Source of the DNA: JAJYIW01 sp963781665
GTDB taxonomy: Bacteria; Chloroflexota; Anaerolineae; Anaerolineales; Anaerolineaceae
Direction: 5' to 3'
NCBI GenBank assembly: GCA_963781665.1
Contig: CAWAGA010000002.1
Coordinates: 4,340,001-4,404,000 of the forward strand
Length of the DNA: 64,000 nt
The position numbers and the translations under genes are program-made. Of this stretch, positions 1 to 9,513 are shown in pieces. Position 1 is the stretch's first letter. The number at the start of each line of letters is the position of its first letter. The notes below the pieces were generated by a model. The model was given only the letters and a program-made list of their open reading frames with translations. It searched no databases and was not told where the DNA came from.

Positions 1-701
1 AATGTTTGCAACGCCGAAAAACAGCTTGCCCGGTCGAAATCGTGTACTCCGGTCACCCCCATGGAAAATAATCTCTCTTGAGCTCTGAGTAAGGCGTTTT
101 CTACCTGGTTTTGATCAGGTTGGGGGATTGCAGTTTTACAAAGATTGACGGCTGCTTCGAACAGGATTCCGGTCGGATTTCCACGGTCATCTTTTTGGAT
201 GACACCTTCTTCCGGGTCAGATGTTTCGGCTGTAATTTGTGCAAGCTGCATGGCCCGGGTATTAATCCAGGCCGAGTGCAGCGATTTTGAAGTCAAGAAA
301 ATAGGATGTTCAGTCGAAATTCGATCTAGAAGCGGTGCGTTTCCGAACCCCTCTTCCCAATCATTTTGATTCCACCCATGACCCAGAATCCATTGCCCAG
401 GTGGCGTCCGGTTTACTTTTTCTTCTATTCTCTTCAGGCAAATGTCTCGAGAAGGTGTTTCGCAATCGACATAATCCAGGCTCAAACCATATTCTTGCAG
501 GTGGATATGGGCATCGATCAACCCCGGCCAGATCGTCTTCCCATCCATATCCTCGAGCTGGGCTTTTAACCCAAAGTTGGCCAGGATATGGGCATCACTC
601 CCCAGATCTAAAATGCGTCCATTTTCAATCGCGACTGCCGTAGGGTTTTGACCCCCTGGCCCTGGTTGTGAAATATTCGCATTGTAAAGGATGAGCACCA
701 T
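1..701 (-). CDS. Amidohydrolase of the YtcJ-like family, C-terminus outside the window
   Basis: The frame starts at an ATG at 699-701 and runs off the left edge without a stop, so only about 233 N-terminal residues are visible. The sequence opens with a beta strand (ILYNANI) and reaches WPGLIDAHIHL near residues 58-68. The HxH there is the metal-binding pair of amidohydrolases. GHGWNQNDW and GILFEAA follow, as in the Amidohydro_3 group (YtcJ-like, exoenzyme regulatory protein AepA). These enzymes hydrolyse amide or imide bonds, but the substrate cannot be told from sequence. Its ATG overlaps the parB stop by one base (TAATG), so translation is probably coupled. Family call is firm, function open. 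Confidence 0.8.
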   Translation of the reverse strand, partial: MVLILYNANISQPGPGGQNPTAVAIENGRILDLGSDAHILANFGLKAQLEDMDGKTIWPGLIDAHIHLQEYGLSLDYVDCETPSRDICLKRIEEKVNRTPPGQWILGHGWNQNDWEEGFGNAPLLDRISTEHPIFLTSKSLHSAWINTRAMQLAQITAETSDPEEGVIQKDDRGNPTGILFEAAVNLCKTAIPQPDQNQVENALLRAQERLFSMGVTGVHDFDRASCFSALQT

Positions 702-1564
702 TAATAATTCCTTAATATTTGTCCGATAATTGCGTTCAATTCTTCTTCAGAATAATAATGGATCACTAACCTGCCGCCATTTTTGCTATCCAATAAACTA
801 ACCCGGGTACCGAGTTGTTGCTGCAATTTTTCTTCGAGTTCGAGAATCTCCGGTGTCCTGGGTTTGTGACCCTTTAGCGCATGAGCGCTGCGATTACCCA
901 ACATGCGCTGGACAAGCTCCTCCGTTTGCCTGACGTTCAGGTTTTCTCGAAGGATGGTCTGCAGTGCAGCAATTTGTGCAGGTTGGGTTGGCAATGCTAA
1001 AAGCGTGCGAGCATGTCCTTCGCTTATACGTCCATCAGCTAGCGCGGTTCTCACGATTGTTGGCAGTTTTAATAACCTGATCGAGTTGGTTACACTGGTC
1101 CTGCTTTTACCTACCTGCTGGGCGATAGCCTCGTGCGATAATCCAAAAACTTCGTTGAGCTGGCGATAGGCTTCTGCAGTTTCTAAAGGATTTAGATCGC
1201 TTCGCTGTATGTTTTCGATTAACGCCAGTTCAAGAAATTCTTGCTCAGACACCTGGCGAACGATGGCTGGGACCGAGGTTAGACCGGCTAATTGAGCAGC
1301 TTTCAGGCGTCGCTCCCCTGCCACCAGAGTAAATAAACCACTTGCAACTTCTCTACTGACAACCAAAGGCTGCAGGATTCCATGTTCTTTTATCGAAGAT
1401 GCTAAGTCAGCCAGTTCATCTGGGTTGATATTGGTTCTGGGTTGGCGCGGATTCATCTGAATCTTATCAATAGGAACCGCCAGAACACTATCTTCTCTCT
1501 GGTCGTTGGAATCACCCGGTATGAGAGCATCTAATCCTTTGCCAAGTCCTGTTCTGTGAGCCAT
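701..1564 (-). CDS. parB: Chromosome-partitioning protein ParB
   Basis: ParB binds centromere-like parS sites, spreads as a CTP-dependent clamp and works with ParA to segregate the chromosome. The 287-residue length is normal. The N-terminus has the typical GLGKGLDALIP segment. The ParB/Srx nuclease-like domain follows (MNPRQPRTNI, then LVAGERRLKA around residue 80-90), and then LIENIQRSDLNPLE and a KorB-like helix-turn-helix (HEAIAQQVGKSRTSVTN). The C-terminal dimerisation part ends at the window-side stop. parA lies directly upstream, 11 bases away, the classic parAB order. I saw no parS palindrome near it. The identification is safe. Confidence 0.96.
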   Translation of the reverse strand: MAHRTGLGKGLDALIPGDSNDQREDSVLAVPIDKIQMNPRQPRTNINPDELADLASSIKEHGILQPLVVSREVASGLFTLVAGERRLKAAQLAGLTSVPAIVRQVSEQEFLELALIENIQRSDLNPLETAEAYRQLNEVFGLSHEAIAQQVGKSRTSVTNSIRLLKLPTIVRTALADGRISEGHARTLLALPTQPAQIAALQTILRENLNVRQTEELVQRMLGNRSAHALKGHKPRTPEILELEEKLQQQLGTRVSLLDSKNGGRLVIHYYSEEELNAIIGQILRNY

Positions 1565-1575
1565 CGCTTACCTAT

Positions 1576-2367
1576 TCATTCCTGAAATACAGGTACCCGA
1601 ACACCGTCAGTTTGTAGAATCTCACGGGCAAAGGCAGAATAGGCCTTCGCTCCATTACTTTCCGGTGAATAATGTGATATTGGCAAACCATATGATGGGG
1701 CTTCGGCCAGGCGGACGCTCCGGGGAATAACCGTTTCAAAAACCTGATCAGGGAAGAAGCGTTTGACTTCAGTAACGACATCCCCCGCCAGGCGAGTGCG
1801 CCCATCGAACATCGTTAGTATTACGCCGCGGATCTTCATTTCGGTGAACATTGACGCTTTTATCTTATTCAACGTTTGGGTGAGCTGACCGAGACCTTCC
1901 AAAGCTAGGTATTCGCATTGTACTGGAATGATGACGCCATTCTGAGCGCAGACCAAACCATTGATCGTTAAGAGACTCAACGAGGGTGGGCAGTCGATAA
2001 TAATGTAATCAAAACGATCGGCTATTGGCAGCACCACTTCCTTCAAGCGTGTCTCACGGTGGGCTATATCCACCAACTCAATCTCGGCTCCAGCTAAAGC
2101 AGGTGAAGAAGGTAACAAAGAAAGCTTTAATTTTGGATTATGGAGGATGTGAGCTGCGATAGGCGCTGAGCCGATGAGAACTTCATAGGTTCCTTTACGT
2201 ACGTTTTGTTTTTCGATTCCGAGGCAAGAAGTCGCGTTTGCTTGTGGGTCCAGGTCTATCAACAAAACACGTTGGCCGTAATACCCCAAATATGCTCCGA
2301 GGTTTATCGCCGTCGTCGTTTTTCCTACCCCACCTTTTTGATTGACTAGTGTATAGATACGCCCCAT
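1576..2367 (-). CDS. parA: Chromosome-partitioning ATPase ParA (Soj)
   Basis: ParA/Soj is a deviant Walker-type ATPase that binds DNA as an ATP dimer and moves ParB-parS complexes over the nucleoid. The protein is 263 residues, the usual size of chromosomal Soj. The deviant Walker A (KGGVGKTT, residues 11-18) is at the N-terminus, a LIDLDPQANAT switch region follows, and DYIIIDCPPSLSLLT is the Walker B segment. No N-terminal HTH extension is present, so this is the chromosomal rather than plasmid type. It is followed by parB after 11 bases. Confidence 0.96.
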   Translation of the reverse strand: MGRIYTLVNQKGGVGKTTTAINLGAYLGYYGQRVLLIDLDPQANATSCLGIEKQNVRKGTYEVLIGSAPIAAHILHNPKLKLSLLPSSPALAGAEIELVDIAHRETRLKEVVLPIADRFDYIIIDCPPSLSLLTINGLVCAQNGVIIPVQCEYLALEGLGQLTQTLNKIKASMFTEMKIRGVILTMFDGRTRLAGDVVTEVKRFFPDQVFETVIPRSVRLAEAPSYGLPISHYSPESNGAKAYSAFAREILQTDGVRVPVFQE

Positions 2368-2387
2368 ATTCCTGGCTCACTTTTTAC

Positions 2388-3242
2388 CTAAAATTTGAGG
2401 ACCTCAATTAACTCTGCCATAGCCTCCTGCCGGGTAGGTATACCCTCTAATCCATTTCGTGTAACCGAAACCGCAGCTAACTGGGTGGCAAATCTGGCAG
2501 CTTCCCAGGGATTATGAGTCGAATTGAGCCGGATGAAAAATGCAGCAGCAAAAATATCTCCAGCTCCGGTCGGATCTATTTCTTTTTCAGCAGGCGGGCG
2601 AAAACGGCGTAAATCTCCATTCCAGTAGACTCGGGCGCCTTCAGCTCCTTCGGTGACAACCAGGACACGAATTGACGAGACCATGTCTTCGATGCGTCTC
2701 TCATCACCATCGACGTCTTCGATGCTTAAGACGGCTGCAGAAGCTTTCTCTAGTACAAAGCTGCTTTCGGGCCATTCGCCTGCAAAAACTTTTCCATCTT
2801 TATCCCATTGCCTGAGCCAACCTTGAGGAGAAATGCCCAAAAATAAATCTGGAAAATATCGCACCAGGTTTGGTTCTACTTCTTGGGCTACTGGACCAAG
2901 ATGAACGATTGGTGTATTTCTCCAGATCTCAGGAATGAAGGTGATATCGAGGTTTGGAGCGATTTCGTAAAGGTATTGAATTCTACCTTCGTCGGTGATA
3001 ACGTTATTAAAGGTCGTGGTCTTGTCGACCGGCAGTGAATATATTTGAATGCCTTCGAGTGCATCTAAAGCGACATCCGGCTTGATGGCAGTAATAATAC
3101 CCGTCCGTAAACCGATAGCCCTGGCTGTTAAGGCCGCGTACGACGCAGTGCCTCCTAACCGCCAGCCTTGTTTTGTTAAATCTTGAGTGATATGACCGAT
3201 AACGAGGTAATCTATAGCTTCTAAAAGGTTAAGACTTAGCAT
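2388..3242 (-). CDS. PfkB/ribokinase-family carbohydrate kinase
   Basis: A 284-residue sugar or nucleoside kinase of the PfkB family. The C-terminal signature DPTGAGDIFAAAF (around residues 225-237) holds the catalytic Asp and the anion hole. The N-terminal part has GHITQDL and the GGTASYAALTARAIG segment that contacts substrate. EIDPTGAG spacing and a lid are conserved, but the protein is slightly short and lacks the NxxE motif in an obvious form. The substrate is unknown. It lies 20 bases upstream of parA on the same strand, although nothing suggests a role in segregation. Family certain, substrate not inferable. Confidence 0.85.
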   Translation of the reverse strand: MLSLNLLEAIDYLVIGHITQDLTKQGWRLGGTASYAALTARAIGLRTGIITAIKPDVALDALEGIQIYSLPVDKTTTFNNVITDEGRIQYLYEIAPNLDITFIPEIWRNTPIVHLGPVAQEVEPNLVRYFPDLFLGISPQGWLRQWDKDGKVFAGEWPESSFVLEKASAAVLSIEDVDGDERRIEDMVSSIRVLVVTEGAEGARVYWNGDLRRFRPPAEKEIDPTGAGDIFAAAFFIRLNSTHNPWEAARFATQLAAVSVTRNGLEGIPTRQEAMAELIEVLKF

Positions 3243-3292
3243 GGTTAATTATACCTGTAGTAGGATGAACAAGTTCCTGGAAATATTGTAAA

Positions 3293-3808
3293 TCATGATT
3301 CCGCAGGTTCGACAGGCTCGATCGGTAAAGAACGAAGCGCATCGTCCATAGTCAAATTATCCCGTCGCATTCCAGGAGTTGGAGTTCCACAATACGGGCA
3401 CAAGTTCCACGAAAGCTCCATTAACCTATTGCATTGGTGACATGCCTTCCTTAATTTCGTTAAACAATTTGGGCAGATGATCCAATCTTCTTTTATATGT
3501 CTGCCGCATCCTGGACAAAGCGGATTTTCTTCAATGGATTGCAATAATGCTTCTTCTTCCAGGGTGTGTTGATATTCTTCTTCAAGCGTCTTTCTGGGGC
3601 GCAGAATAAAATAGATGATGATGCCTGGCAGAAATAATACAGCCACAATTAATACAGCCAGGATGCGGGCAAAATTATCGCGGGCTCTCTGTTTGATATC
3701 CCGGTAAGTCCAGATGATCAGGCTTAACCAGAGGGCTGCAGCAAATGCTGCTGCAAACCCTGTCAAGCCCATGAGGATGTTTTTCAATACAATTGGATCA
3801 AAGACCAT
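3293..3808 (-). CDS. Membrane protein with double zinc ribbon
   Basis: A 171-residue protein with two hydrophobic helices (about residues 9-33 and 45-68) followed by a charged linker and a double zinc-ribbon tail. The four CxxC knuckles are CPGC, CPNC, CHQC and CPYC (about residues 98-142), spaced as in DZR (double zinc ribbon) domains. The ribbons would sit on the cytoplasmic face. Such proteins are common in Chloroflexota and other bacteria but uncharacterised; a scaffold or regulatory role is only a guess. No catalytic motif is visible. The gene follows the glycosyltransferase after about 60 bases on the same strand. Confidence 0.7.
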   Translation of the reverse strand: MVFDPIVLKNILMGLTGFAAAFAAALWLSLIIWTYRDIKQRARDNFARILAVLIVAVLFLPGIIIYFILRPRKTLEEEYQHTLEEEALLQSIEENPLCPGCGRHIKEDWIICPNCLTKLRKACHQCNRLMELSWNLCPYCGTPTPGMRRDNLTMDDALRSLPIEPVEPAES

Positions 3809-3866
3809 AATTTGCTCTTTTAAATTATAGCATGGAAGAAACCAGCCAACAGGCCAAATAGAAGGC

Positions 3867-5018
3867 TTATCGATTAGTACCCGGGTCGGGTTTCAGGATG
3901 TTACGACCTTTCCAGGTGGTCTGGCCCGACCGGGTAGAGATCATCGAATAAATCGTCACAATGAAATTCATTATAAAAGTAAATGGATATAAGATAGCGA
4001 GCACACCTGGGAATCGTAATCTGATATAAGAAGCAGCCCAAAGGAAAAGGGTTAAACCTATCGCGACCAGATCTGCAATGACCTCTGCAGGCGACAATGC
4101 AAACCCCGACAGATACATAATGATTAATATGACCGGGGTGAGGAACAGTACCCCGGTGAAGAGCCAAACAAACAGAAGGTTAACAATGTGATTTTCATAT
4201 CCCAGGTACATAAACCTGGTCAAGCCATGCCAGGTTTCCTTGAAGCCGTCATACATTCTGCATTGTATTCGCCGGCCCCCGTCAACCATTCGCCATCGCA
4301 GTCCTGCTGTTTTTATCCTTCGCCCCAAGGTGAGGTCTTCCATAAGGATATTGTGAATAGCTTTATGCCCTCCAATATGAAAATAAGCGCTTTTTTTGAA
4401 TAACATGAATTGGCCTATCGCAAAACACATCGAAGAAAATCGCCAACGATGAGCCAGTCCGATGGGCATTAGGGCCAGGGCGCTAAAGAATATGTATGGG
4501 AGTAATAATTTTTCACCGAAGCTCTCGAGCCTTTCATACGGAATTGCTGTCAGCAAGTCTGCCTCTTGGGCCAGGATTGCTGAAATCCCTTCTTGTAAGG
4601 TCTTGGAGTGATGGATGGTATCTGCGTCAGTAAATAGTAAATATTCTCCGGTCGCTTTCAACGATAATTGGTAGCAAGCCCAATTTTTCCCCATCCATCC
4701 ATGTGGTAACGGCTTTCCTTTAATCGTTTTGAGCTTCTTATTTTCAGCCGCGAGCCTGTTCAGAATATTGGGGGTTTCGTCGCTTGATTCATCGTCCAGG
4801 ACGATAACTTCAAAATTGGGATAATCCTGGTGAAGAAGTGATATGACACATGCTTCTATATTTTTTTGTTCATCACGAGCTGGCAGCAGGACCGAAATTT
4901 TTGGCTTTTTTTTGGTTTGAGGGAATTGATCCAAACGGCGAAAATAAATTAGATTCGAAAAAAGGATCAGGTTGGTGCCAACGACGATTATCAAGATGGA
5001 TGCTATTAGCCAGTTCAT
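3867..5018 (-). CDS. Membrane glycosyltransferase, family 2
   Basis: A 383-residue GT-A fold glycosyltransferase. An N-terminal membrane helix (residues 5-24) precedes the catalytic domain, which opens with KISVLLPARDEQKNIEAC and FEVIVLDDESSDET, and carries the metal-binding DAD in LFTDADTIH (around residue 132). GRRIKTAGLRWRM fits the later acceptor-side region. Three to four hydrophobic helices close the protein. This layout resembles CrtQ/HpnB-like GT2 enzymes that glycosylate lipids or carotenoids. The acceptor is not known. No saccharide cluster surrounds it, so a single lipid-modifying step is more likely than capsule synthesis. Confidence 0.8.
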   Translation of the reverse strand: MNWLIASILIIVVGTNLILFSNLIYFRRLDQFPQTKKKPKISVLLPARDEQKNIEACVISLLHQDYPNFEVIVLDDESSDETPNILNRLAAENKKLKTIKGKPLPHGWMGKNWACYQLSLKATGEYLLFTDADTIHHSKTLQEGISAILAQEADLLTAIPYERLESFGEKLLLPYIFFSALALMPIGLAHRWRFSSMCFAIGQFMLFKKSAYFHIGGHKAIHNILMEDLTLGRRIKTAGLRWRMVDGGRRIQCRMYDGFKETWHGLTRFMYLGYENHIVNLLFVWLFTGVLFLTPVILIIMYLSGFALSPAEVIADLVAIGLTLFLWAASYIRLRFPGVLAILYPFTFIMNFIVTIYSMISTRSGQTTWKGRNILKPDPGTNR

Positions 5019-5133
5019 TAATCCGAATATTTCCCTTTAATAACCGATTTTCTTAGAGACCGAAAAACATTCAGCTTTGCCCAGCCGTCAAATTCAACCT
5101 ATTATAATTGACAACGGTTACCAGGAATTGGTG

Positions 5134-5174
5134 AAAAAAAACTGGAATGCGATCCGATCATTCCAGTTTTTTTG
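5134..5174 (-). terminator. Rho-independent terminator of the liv operon
   Basis: Inverted repeat with arms ACTGGAATG (5141-5149) and CATTCCAGT (5159-5167), a 9-base loop, and flanking A and T tracts that extend pairing to 15 bp. The tract on the minus strand follows livF by about 20 bases, so it ends the liv transcript before the glycosyltransferase gene. The A/T symmetry means it could work in both directions. Confidence 0.85.
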
Positions 5175-5193
5175 CTTAAGATTTAATGTGGAT

Positions 5194-5898
5194 TCAAATC
5201 CCCAAATATGCCGCTCGAACTTGGGGGTTTTCTATAATTTCACTGGAGGATCCTTCCAGGACGATACGCCCGGTTTCCAATACGTAAGCGCGCTGTGAAA
5301 TAGACAATGCCATTTGGGCATTTTGTTCGACCAGCAGGATGCTTGTTCCCTGGTGATTAATATCTTCGATAATATCAAAGATTTGTTCGACCAGTATCGG
5401 TGCTAATCCCATCGAAGGCTCATCTAGTAGTAACAACTTGGGATGCGCCATTAAACCGCGCGCAATCGCAAGCATTTGCTGCTCACCGCCAGAGAGTGTC
5501 CCACCCAGTTGATGGATCCGTTCTTTCAAGCGCGGGAACCTGGCATAAATTGATTCAAGGTCTTTCTGGAATTGGACCCGGTCATTTACTGTGAAAGCAC
5601 CCATTTCCAGATTTTCCATGACCGTTAATGTGGCAAAAATTTTTCGTCCTTCTGGAACCTGGATGATCCCTTTACGAACGATATTTTGCGGAGGTAGATG
5701 GGTGATATCCTCATCTTGAAGCAGGATCATGCCAGAACGCGCCTGCTGAATACCTGAAATAGCATTCAAAGTGGTCGACTTACCGGCGCCGTTTGCACCA
5801 ATTAATGCAACGATTTCTCCAGTCTCGATGTGAAAATCGATACCTTTCAAAGCGTGGATTGCCCCATAATATACGTGTAAATCTTTAATCGTTAGCAT
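5194..5898 (-). CDS. livF: Branched-chain amino acid ABC transporter ATPase LivF
   Basis: One of the two ATPases that power the HAAT-family importer encoded here. Walker A GANGAGKSTT, signature LSGGEQQMLAIARGL, Walker B LLLLDEPSMGLAP and the H-loop region LLVEQNAQ are all present; about 234 residues, the LivF size. I chose the ATG at 5896-5898 (MLTIKDLHVYYG) because the longer frame adds 16 residues that do not belong to the family. That start overlaps livG by 14 bases. It is the last gene of the operon. Confidence 0.95.
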   Translation of the reverse strand: MLTIKDLHVYYGAIHALKGIDFHIETGEIVALIGANGAGKSTTLNAISGIQQARSGMILLQDEDITHLPPQNIVRKGIIQVPEGRKIFATLTVMENLEMGAFTVNDRVQFQKDLESIYARFPRLKERIHQLGGTLSGGEQQMLAIARGLMAHPKLLLLDEPSMGLAPILVEQIFDIIEDINHQGTSILLVEQNAQMALSISQRAYVLETGRIVLEGSSSEIIENPQVRAAYLGI

Positions 5899-6706
5899 CA
5901 GACTGCTGCCTCTGGTGTTGGTATTTCTCGGATAATGCCGCTGCACCAGGGCCGAGATAAGCTTCGATAACGCGGGGATTCGATTGTATCTCTTTCGGAT
6001 TACCTTCAGCGATTTTCACGCCATAATCCAATACGGTAATTTGGTCAGAAATTCCCATAACAACGCGCATATCATGTTCGATCAAAACGATGGTGATCCC
6101 TAATTCGTCGCGCAAGCGCTGGATAAAACGGGTCATGACCTCTGTTTCCAAAGGGTTCATACCTGCTGTTGGTTCGTCTAATAATAACAAGGTTGGCTTG
6201 TTCGCCAAAGCCCTGGCGATTTCCAACCGCCGTTGAGCGCCATAAGGGAGGTTTAACGCCAAGTTATCACCTAATCCTGAAAGGCCAACGAATTTTAACA
6301 ATCGACGGCTTTCTTCAACGGCTAAATTTTCTTCTTTTTGAAAGCGGTGAGAGTGAACCACTGCATCCAGCCAGGAGGCTTTCAGGTGGGGAGTTTGCCC
6401 GACCATGATATTCTCGATAGCCGTCATGTTAGCGAACAGGCGAATATTCTGATAAGTACGTGAGATTCCTCGATTAGCGATTTGATTTGTTGGCAGGCCG
6501 TTGATTGGCTTCTCTTCGAAGAATATCTTTCCCTTTTCGGGCATGTAAAACCCGGAAATGCAATTGAACAAGGTCGTTTTCCCAGCCCCGTTGGGACCAA
6601 TAATGCTGGCAATGGTATGTTCGGGAACGACCAGATCGACTTTATTTACTGCGATCAATCCTCCGAAGAATTTGCTAACTTGAGCCGCTTCGAGAAGGGT
6701 CGTCAT
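5885..6706 (-). CDS. livG: Branched-chain amino acid ABC transporter ATPase LivG
   Basis: Second ATPase of the importer. The 273 residues contain Walker A GPNGAGKTTLFN, the LivG-type NLPYGAQRRLEIARALA signature, Walker B LLLLDEPTAGMNP and the H-loop VLIEHDMRVVM. LivG usually runs about 255-260 residues; the extra tail here is the charged C-terminus that overlaps livF. The start overlaps the permease gene by four bases (ATGA), so the genes are translationally coupled. Substrate range of this transporter class includes branched-chain amino acids, other amino acids, amides and urea, so the name rests on the family. Confidence 0.95.
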   Translation of the reverse strand: MTTLLEAAQVSKFFGGLIAVNKVDLVVPEHTIASIIGPNGAGKTTLFNCISGFYMPEKGKIFFEEKPINGLPTNQIANRGISRTYQNIRLFANMTAIENIMVGQTPHLKASWLDAVVHSHRFQKEENLAVEESRRLLKFVGLSGLGDNLALNLPYGAQRRLEIARALANKPTLLLLDEPTAGMNPLETEVMTRFIQRLRDELGITIVLIEHDMRVVMGISDQITVLDYGVKIAEGNPKEIQSNPRVIEAYLGPGAAALSEKYQHQRQQSDAND

Positions 6707-9441
6707 AGTTGTTCCCCTTCACTTGTTGATAGACTTTCTGTTTGCTTAGGCGGAATATCAGCTGGGCCTTGCTCCCCGACTGCGTTCTCTTCGGTCTTAT
6801 ATTTTTCATAAGTCCTGCGTTTTGGAGGCCAGATTCCTTCCGGGCGAATGATCATCATGGCGATCAATAAAGCGCCAAAAACCAGTAAGCGATAATTGTC
6901 CAGCTCTCGCAACAATTCGGGCAAACCTTTGAGGACGAATGACCCGAGGATAATTCCCGGAATACTTCCCATACCACCGACAATGACCAGGCACAAAACG
7001 TTGATTGAAACCATCAAACCATAATCATCCGGGCCGGTTGATTGGCTGCGTGCTGCGAATAAAGCGCCGCCAATTCCCGCAAAGGCTGCACCTAAAGCCA
7101 GGGCCAACAACTTTGAGCGGAATGTATCTACGCCGGTTGCTTTAGCCACGGTTTCATCCTCGCGAATAGAAATCCACGACCGGCCTGTATTCGAATTCTG
7201 GATGCGTTGGGTAATAAAAATGGTTATCAAAATACCGATCAAGATCAGGTACATAAAATCGACATCGGAAGAAAACTGGTAGCCAAATATGACCGGGCCG
7301 GATATGTTCAAGACCCCGCGAGGCCCTCCCGTCATGGATGTCATTGCATCACTCTTTAAGAGAATCCGGATGATCTCGCCAAAACCCAAAGTCACAATCG
7401 CCAGGTAATCGCCGCGTAAATTTAAAATTGGTAGACCGGTCAAAATGCCAGCGATCGCTGACAGGACTATGGCTACGACCAGTCCAATCCAGAATCCCCA
7501 CATCAAGTTGTGAGGTTGGGGTGCATTCAAGAGCGCCAATGCATAAGCACCGACTGCAAAGTAAGCGACAAACCCCAGCACCAGTTGACCGGATAAGCCG
7601 ACAATGATATTCAGGCCCAGGCCCAGGATCACATATATGCCGACTGTGCCCATGACGTAATTCCAATACGAACCCCATTGGGTGGGCAAAAGGCCTAAAC
7701 CGATCAGGATCAGTCCAAATACGGTATAGCGCACCCATTTATTCGTGGTCACTTTTTGGACGAAGGTCTGGTTTTTTACTGATTTCCAAAGCAGGCCAGC
7801 TTTTTTAGTGGCTGTTTTTCGACTTTCGCTCTTGAACCCCTTGGCAATCAACCCACCAATTGCCCCACTTGCGGATAAAATGCCGAGGAGTACCAACGAA
7901 CCTGTTGCTGGTCCCAGGTCGAAATTAAGAAAGCGAATATCTTCAGGTGAAACTTCACTCAAATAAGTCCTCAGGTCTATGCCATTCGCATAAACGGTCC
8001 CGAGAATATAAGCGACGATACCGGTGAGGATTCCACTGATGATGCCCATCGATAATCCCGAAACCGTGGCGGCCAGGTACGATGCATTTTCCCGGCGTGC
8101 GGCAGTGATCCCACCCAGGAGGCCGATGATAATCAGGAATATAACAAAATCGATGACTTCTGGGAGTGCACTTTGGGCGATCGGGGTTCCCAAAGCCTTT
8201 GACACTAAGGCCGCTCCGGTGACGGTGAAGCCGATCAAAATCATAAAAACCAAAACAACAGAGAAAGTGATACCGGTGTTAACACCATAACGTAAGGATT
8301 TTGCTATCATACTTTCTCCTGCGATAAGACTTCTCCCAAGAATTCCTGAGGGACGGAATATGAGCACCAGGATAAGTATAGTGAAAGCTATTACGTCGCT
8401 TAATTGAAGATCGAGGCCCAGAGCGGATGGTCCCATCGATTCAATCACCCCCAATAGAAGGCCGCCGACCATAGCTCCTGGAATATTGCCGATTCCTCCA
8501 ACCACCGCAGCAGTAAATGCTTTGATGCCGGGAAGGAAGCCCACATAATAATTGAAGCCGTAGGTATGGATACCGAACATCACACCTGCAGCACCAGCCA
8601 GGGCGCCGCTGATGATAAAGGTCTTGCTGATAACGTTATCCACGTCAATGCCCATAAGCGATGCTGTTTTCTTATCTTGTGAAACAGCTCGCATCGATCG
8701 GCCTAATCTCGTTTTCTGAACGAGCAGATAAAGGCCAACCATTAACAAGACGGAGAGAGCAAATGTCAATGCGCCGGTATACGTGACTACTACCTGGCTG
8801 CCACCGATATTGATATACCATCCAACTCCTCTTTCGAGGAAATCTGGATTGGTATAAATCCTTTTTTGAGGGCCAAATAAAAGCTGAAAGGCATTTTCTA
8901 AAAAGATCGAAGCCCCAATCGCGCTGATCAAAGGAATGAGGCGGGGCGCACTTCTCAATGGACGATAAGCGATTTTCTCAAGATAATATCCGGCGAGAGC
9001 TGAAACTGCCATGCCAACGATAAATGCCAGAATAACTGAAAGGACTGGTTGATAATTTAATAAATTGAGGCCGGTTTCAGCTGACCCTGGGGCAGGGATT
9101 GCTTTGAGAGCTTCAAACACAAAATATCCACCGAAACTGCCGATCATCATGACATCGCCATGAGCAAAGTTGATCATTTGGAGGATTCCGTACACCAGGG
9201 TATAACCAATGGCGATCAGGGAATATAACCCCCCAACAATCAAACCTGAGATAGCAAAACGCAACCAGGTGTCTGGCCCGTAGGGTTTCTCAATTAAAAT
9301 GACTTCGATTAAACGCCAGACAAGATAAAGCGAAACAATGATCCCCAATATCCAACGGATGATCTTACCCGTTGGAAGCGAAGATTGAAGAAAAATTTTT
9401 CGGAGAAGGGCCATAATTTGGGTAACTTCGACAGTCCTCAA
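6703..9441 (-). CDS. Fused LivH-LivM permease of a branched-chain amino acid ABC transporter
   Basis: A single 912-residue frame carries both permease subunits. The LivH part (about residues 65-385) contains GLYSLIAIGYTLVYG, MINFAHGDVMMIG and VVGGIGNIPGAMVGG. After about 180 residues with further hydrophobic helices and a basic loop, the LivM part (about 575-885) follows, with GLSGQLVLGFVAYFAVGAYA and VIVGGMGSIPGIILGSF. LivH and LivM are usually separate genes. The fusion should fix the permease as a 1:1 heterodimer-like chain. The called start is a TTG; an ATG nine codons inside (9412-9414) is equally possible, and neither has a good ribosome binding site. Confidence 0.92.
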   Translation of the reverse strand: MRTVEVTQIMALLRKIFLQSSLPTGKIIRWILGIIVSLYLVWRLIEVILIEKPYGPDTWLRFAISGLIVGGLYSLIAIGYTLVYGILQMINFAHGDVMMIGSFGGYFVFEALKAIPAPGSAETGLNLLNYQPVLSVILAFIVGMAVSALAGYYLEKIAYRPLRSAPRLIPLISAIGASIFLENAFQLLFGPQKRIYTNPDFLERGVGWYINIGGSQVVVTYTGALTFALSVLLMVGLYLLVQKTRLGRSMRAVSQDKKTASLMGIDVDNVISKTFIISGALAGAAGVMFGIHTYGFNYYVGFLPGIKAFTAAVVGGIGNIPGAMVGGLLLGVIESMGPSALGLDLQLSDVIAFTILILVLIFRPSGILGRSLIAGESMIAKSLRYGVNTGITFSVVLVFMILIGFTVTGAALVSKALGTPIAQSALPEVIDFVIFLIIIGLLGGITAARRENASYLAATVSGLSMGIISGILTGIVAYILGTVYANGIDLRTYLSEVSPEDIRFLNFDLGPATGSLVLLGILSASGAIGGLIAKGFKSESRKTATKKAGLLWKSVKNQTFVQKVTTNKWVRYTVFGLILIGLGLLPTQWGSYWNYVMGTVGIYVILGLGLNIIVGLSGQLVLGFVAYFAVGAYALALLNAPQPHNLMWGFWIGLVVAIVLSAIAGILTGLPILNLRGDYLAIVTLGFGEIIRILLKSDAMTSMTGGPRGVLNISGPVIFGYQFSSDVDFMYLILIGILITIFITQRIQNSNTGRSWISIREDETVAKATGVDTFRSKLLALALGAAFAGIGGALFAARSQSTGPDDYGLMVSINVLCLVIVGGMGSIPGIILGSFVLKGLPELLRELDNYRLLVFGALLIAMMIIRPEGIWPPKRRTYEKYKTEENAVGEQGPADIPPKQTESLSTSEGEQL

Positions 9442-9513
9442 ACCAACGAAATGCGGTGAACTGCAATCCTTAATATTACTTTAAAAAACATGCTAGATAG
9501 CAATTATAATGCA

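Noticed and set aside
1..5018. parS sites near parAB
   Set aside because: I looked for TGTTTCACGTGAAACA-like palindromes and saw none.
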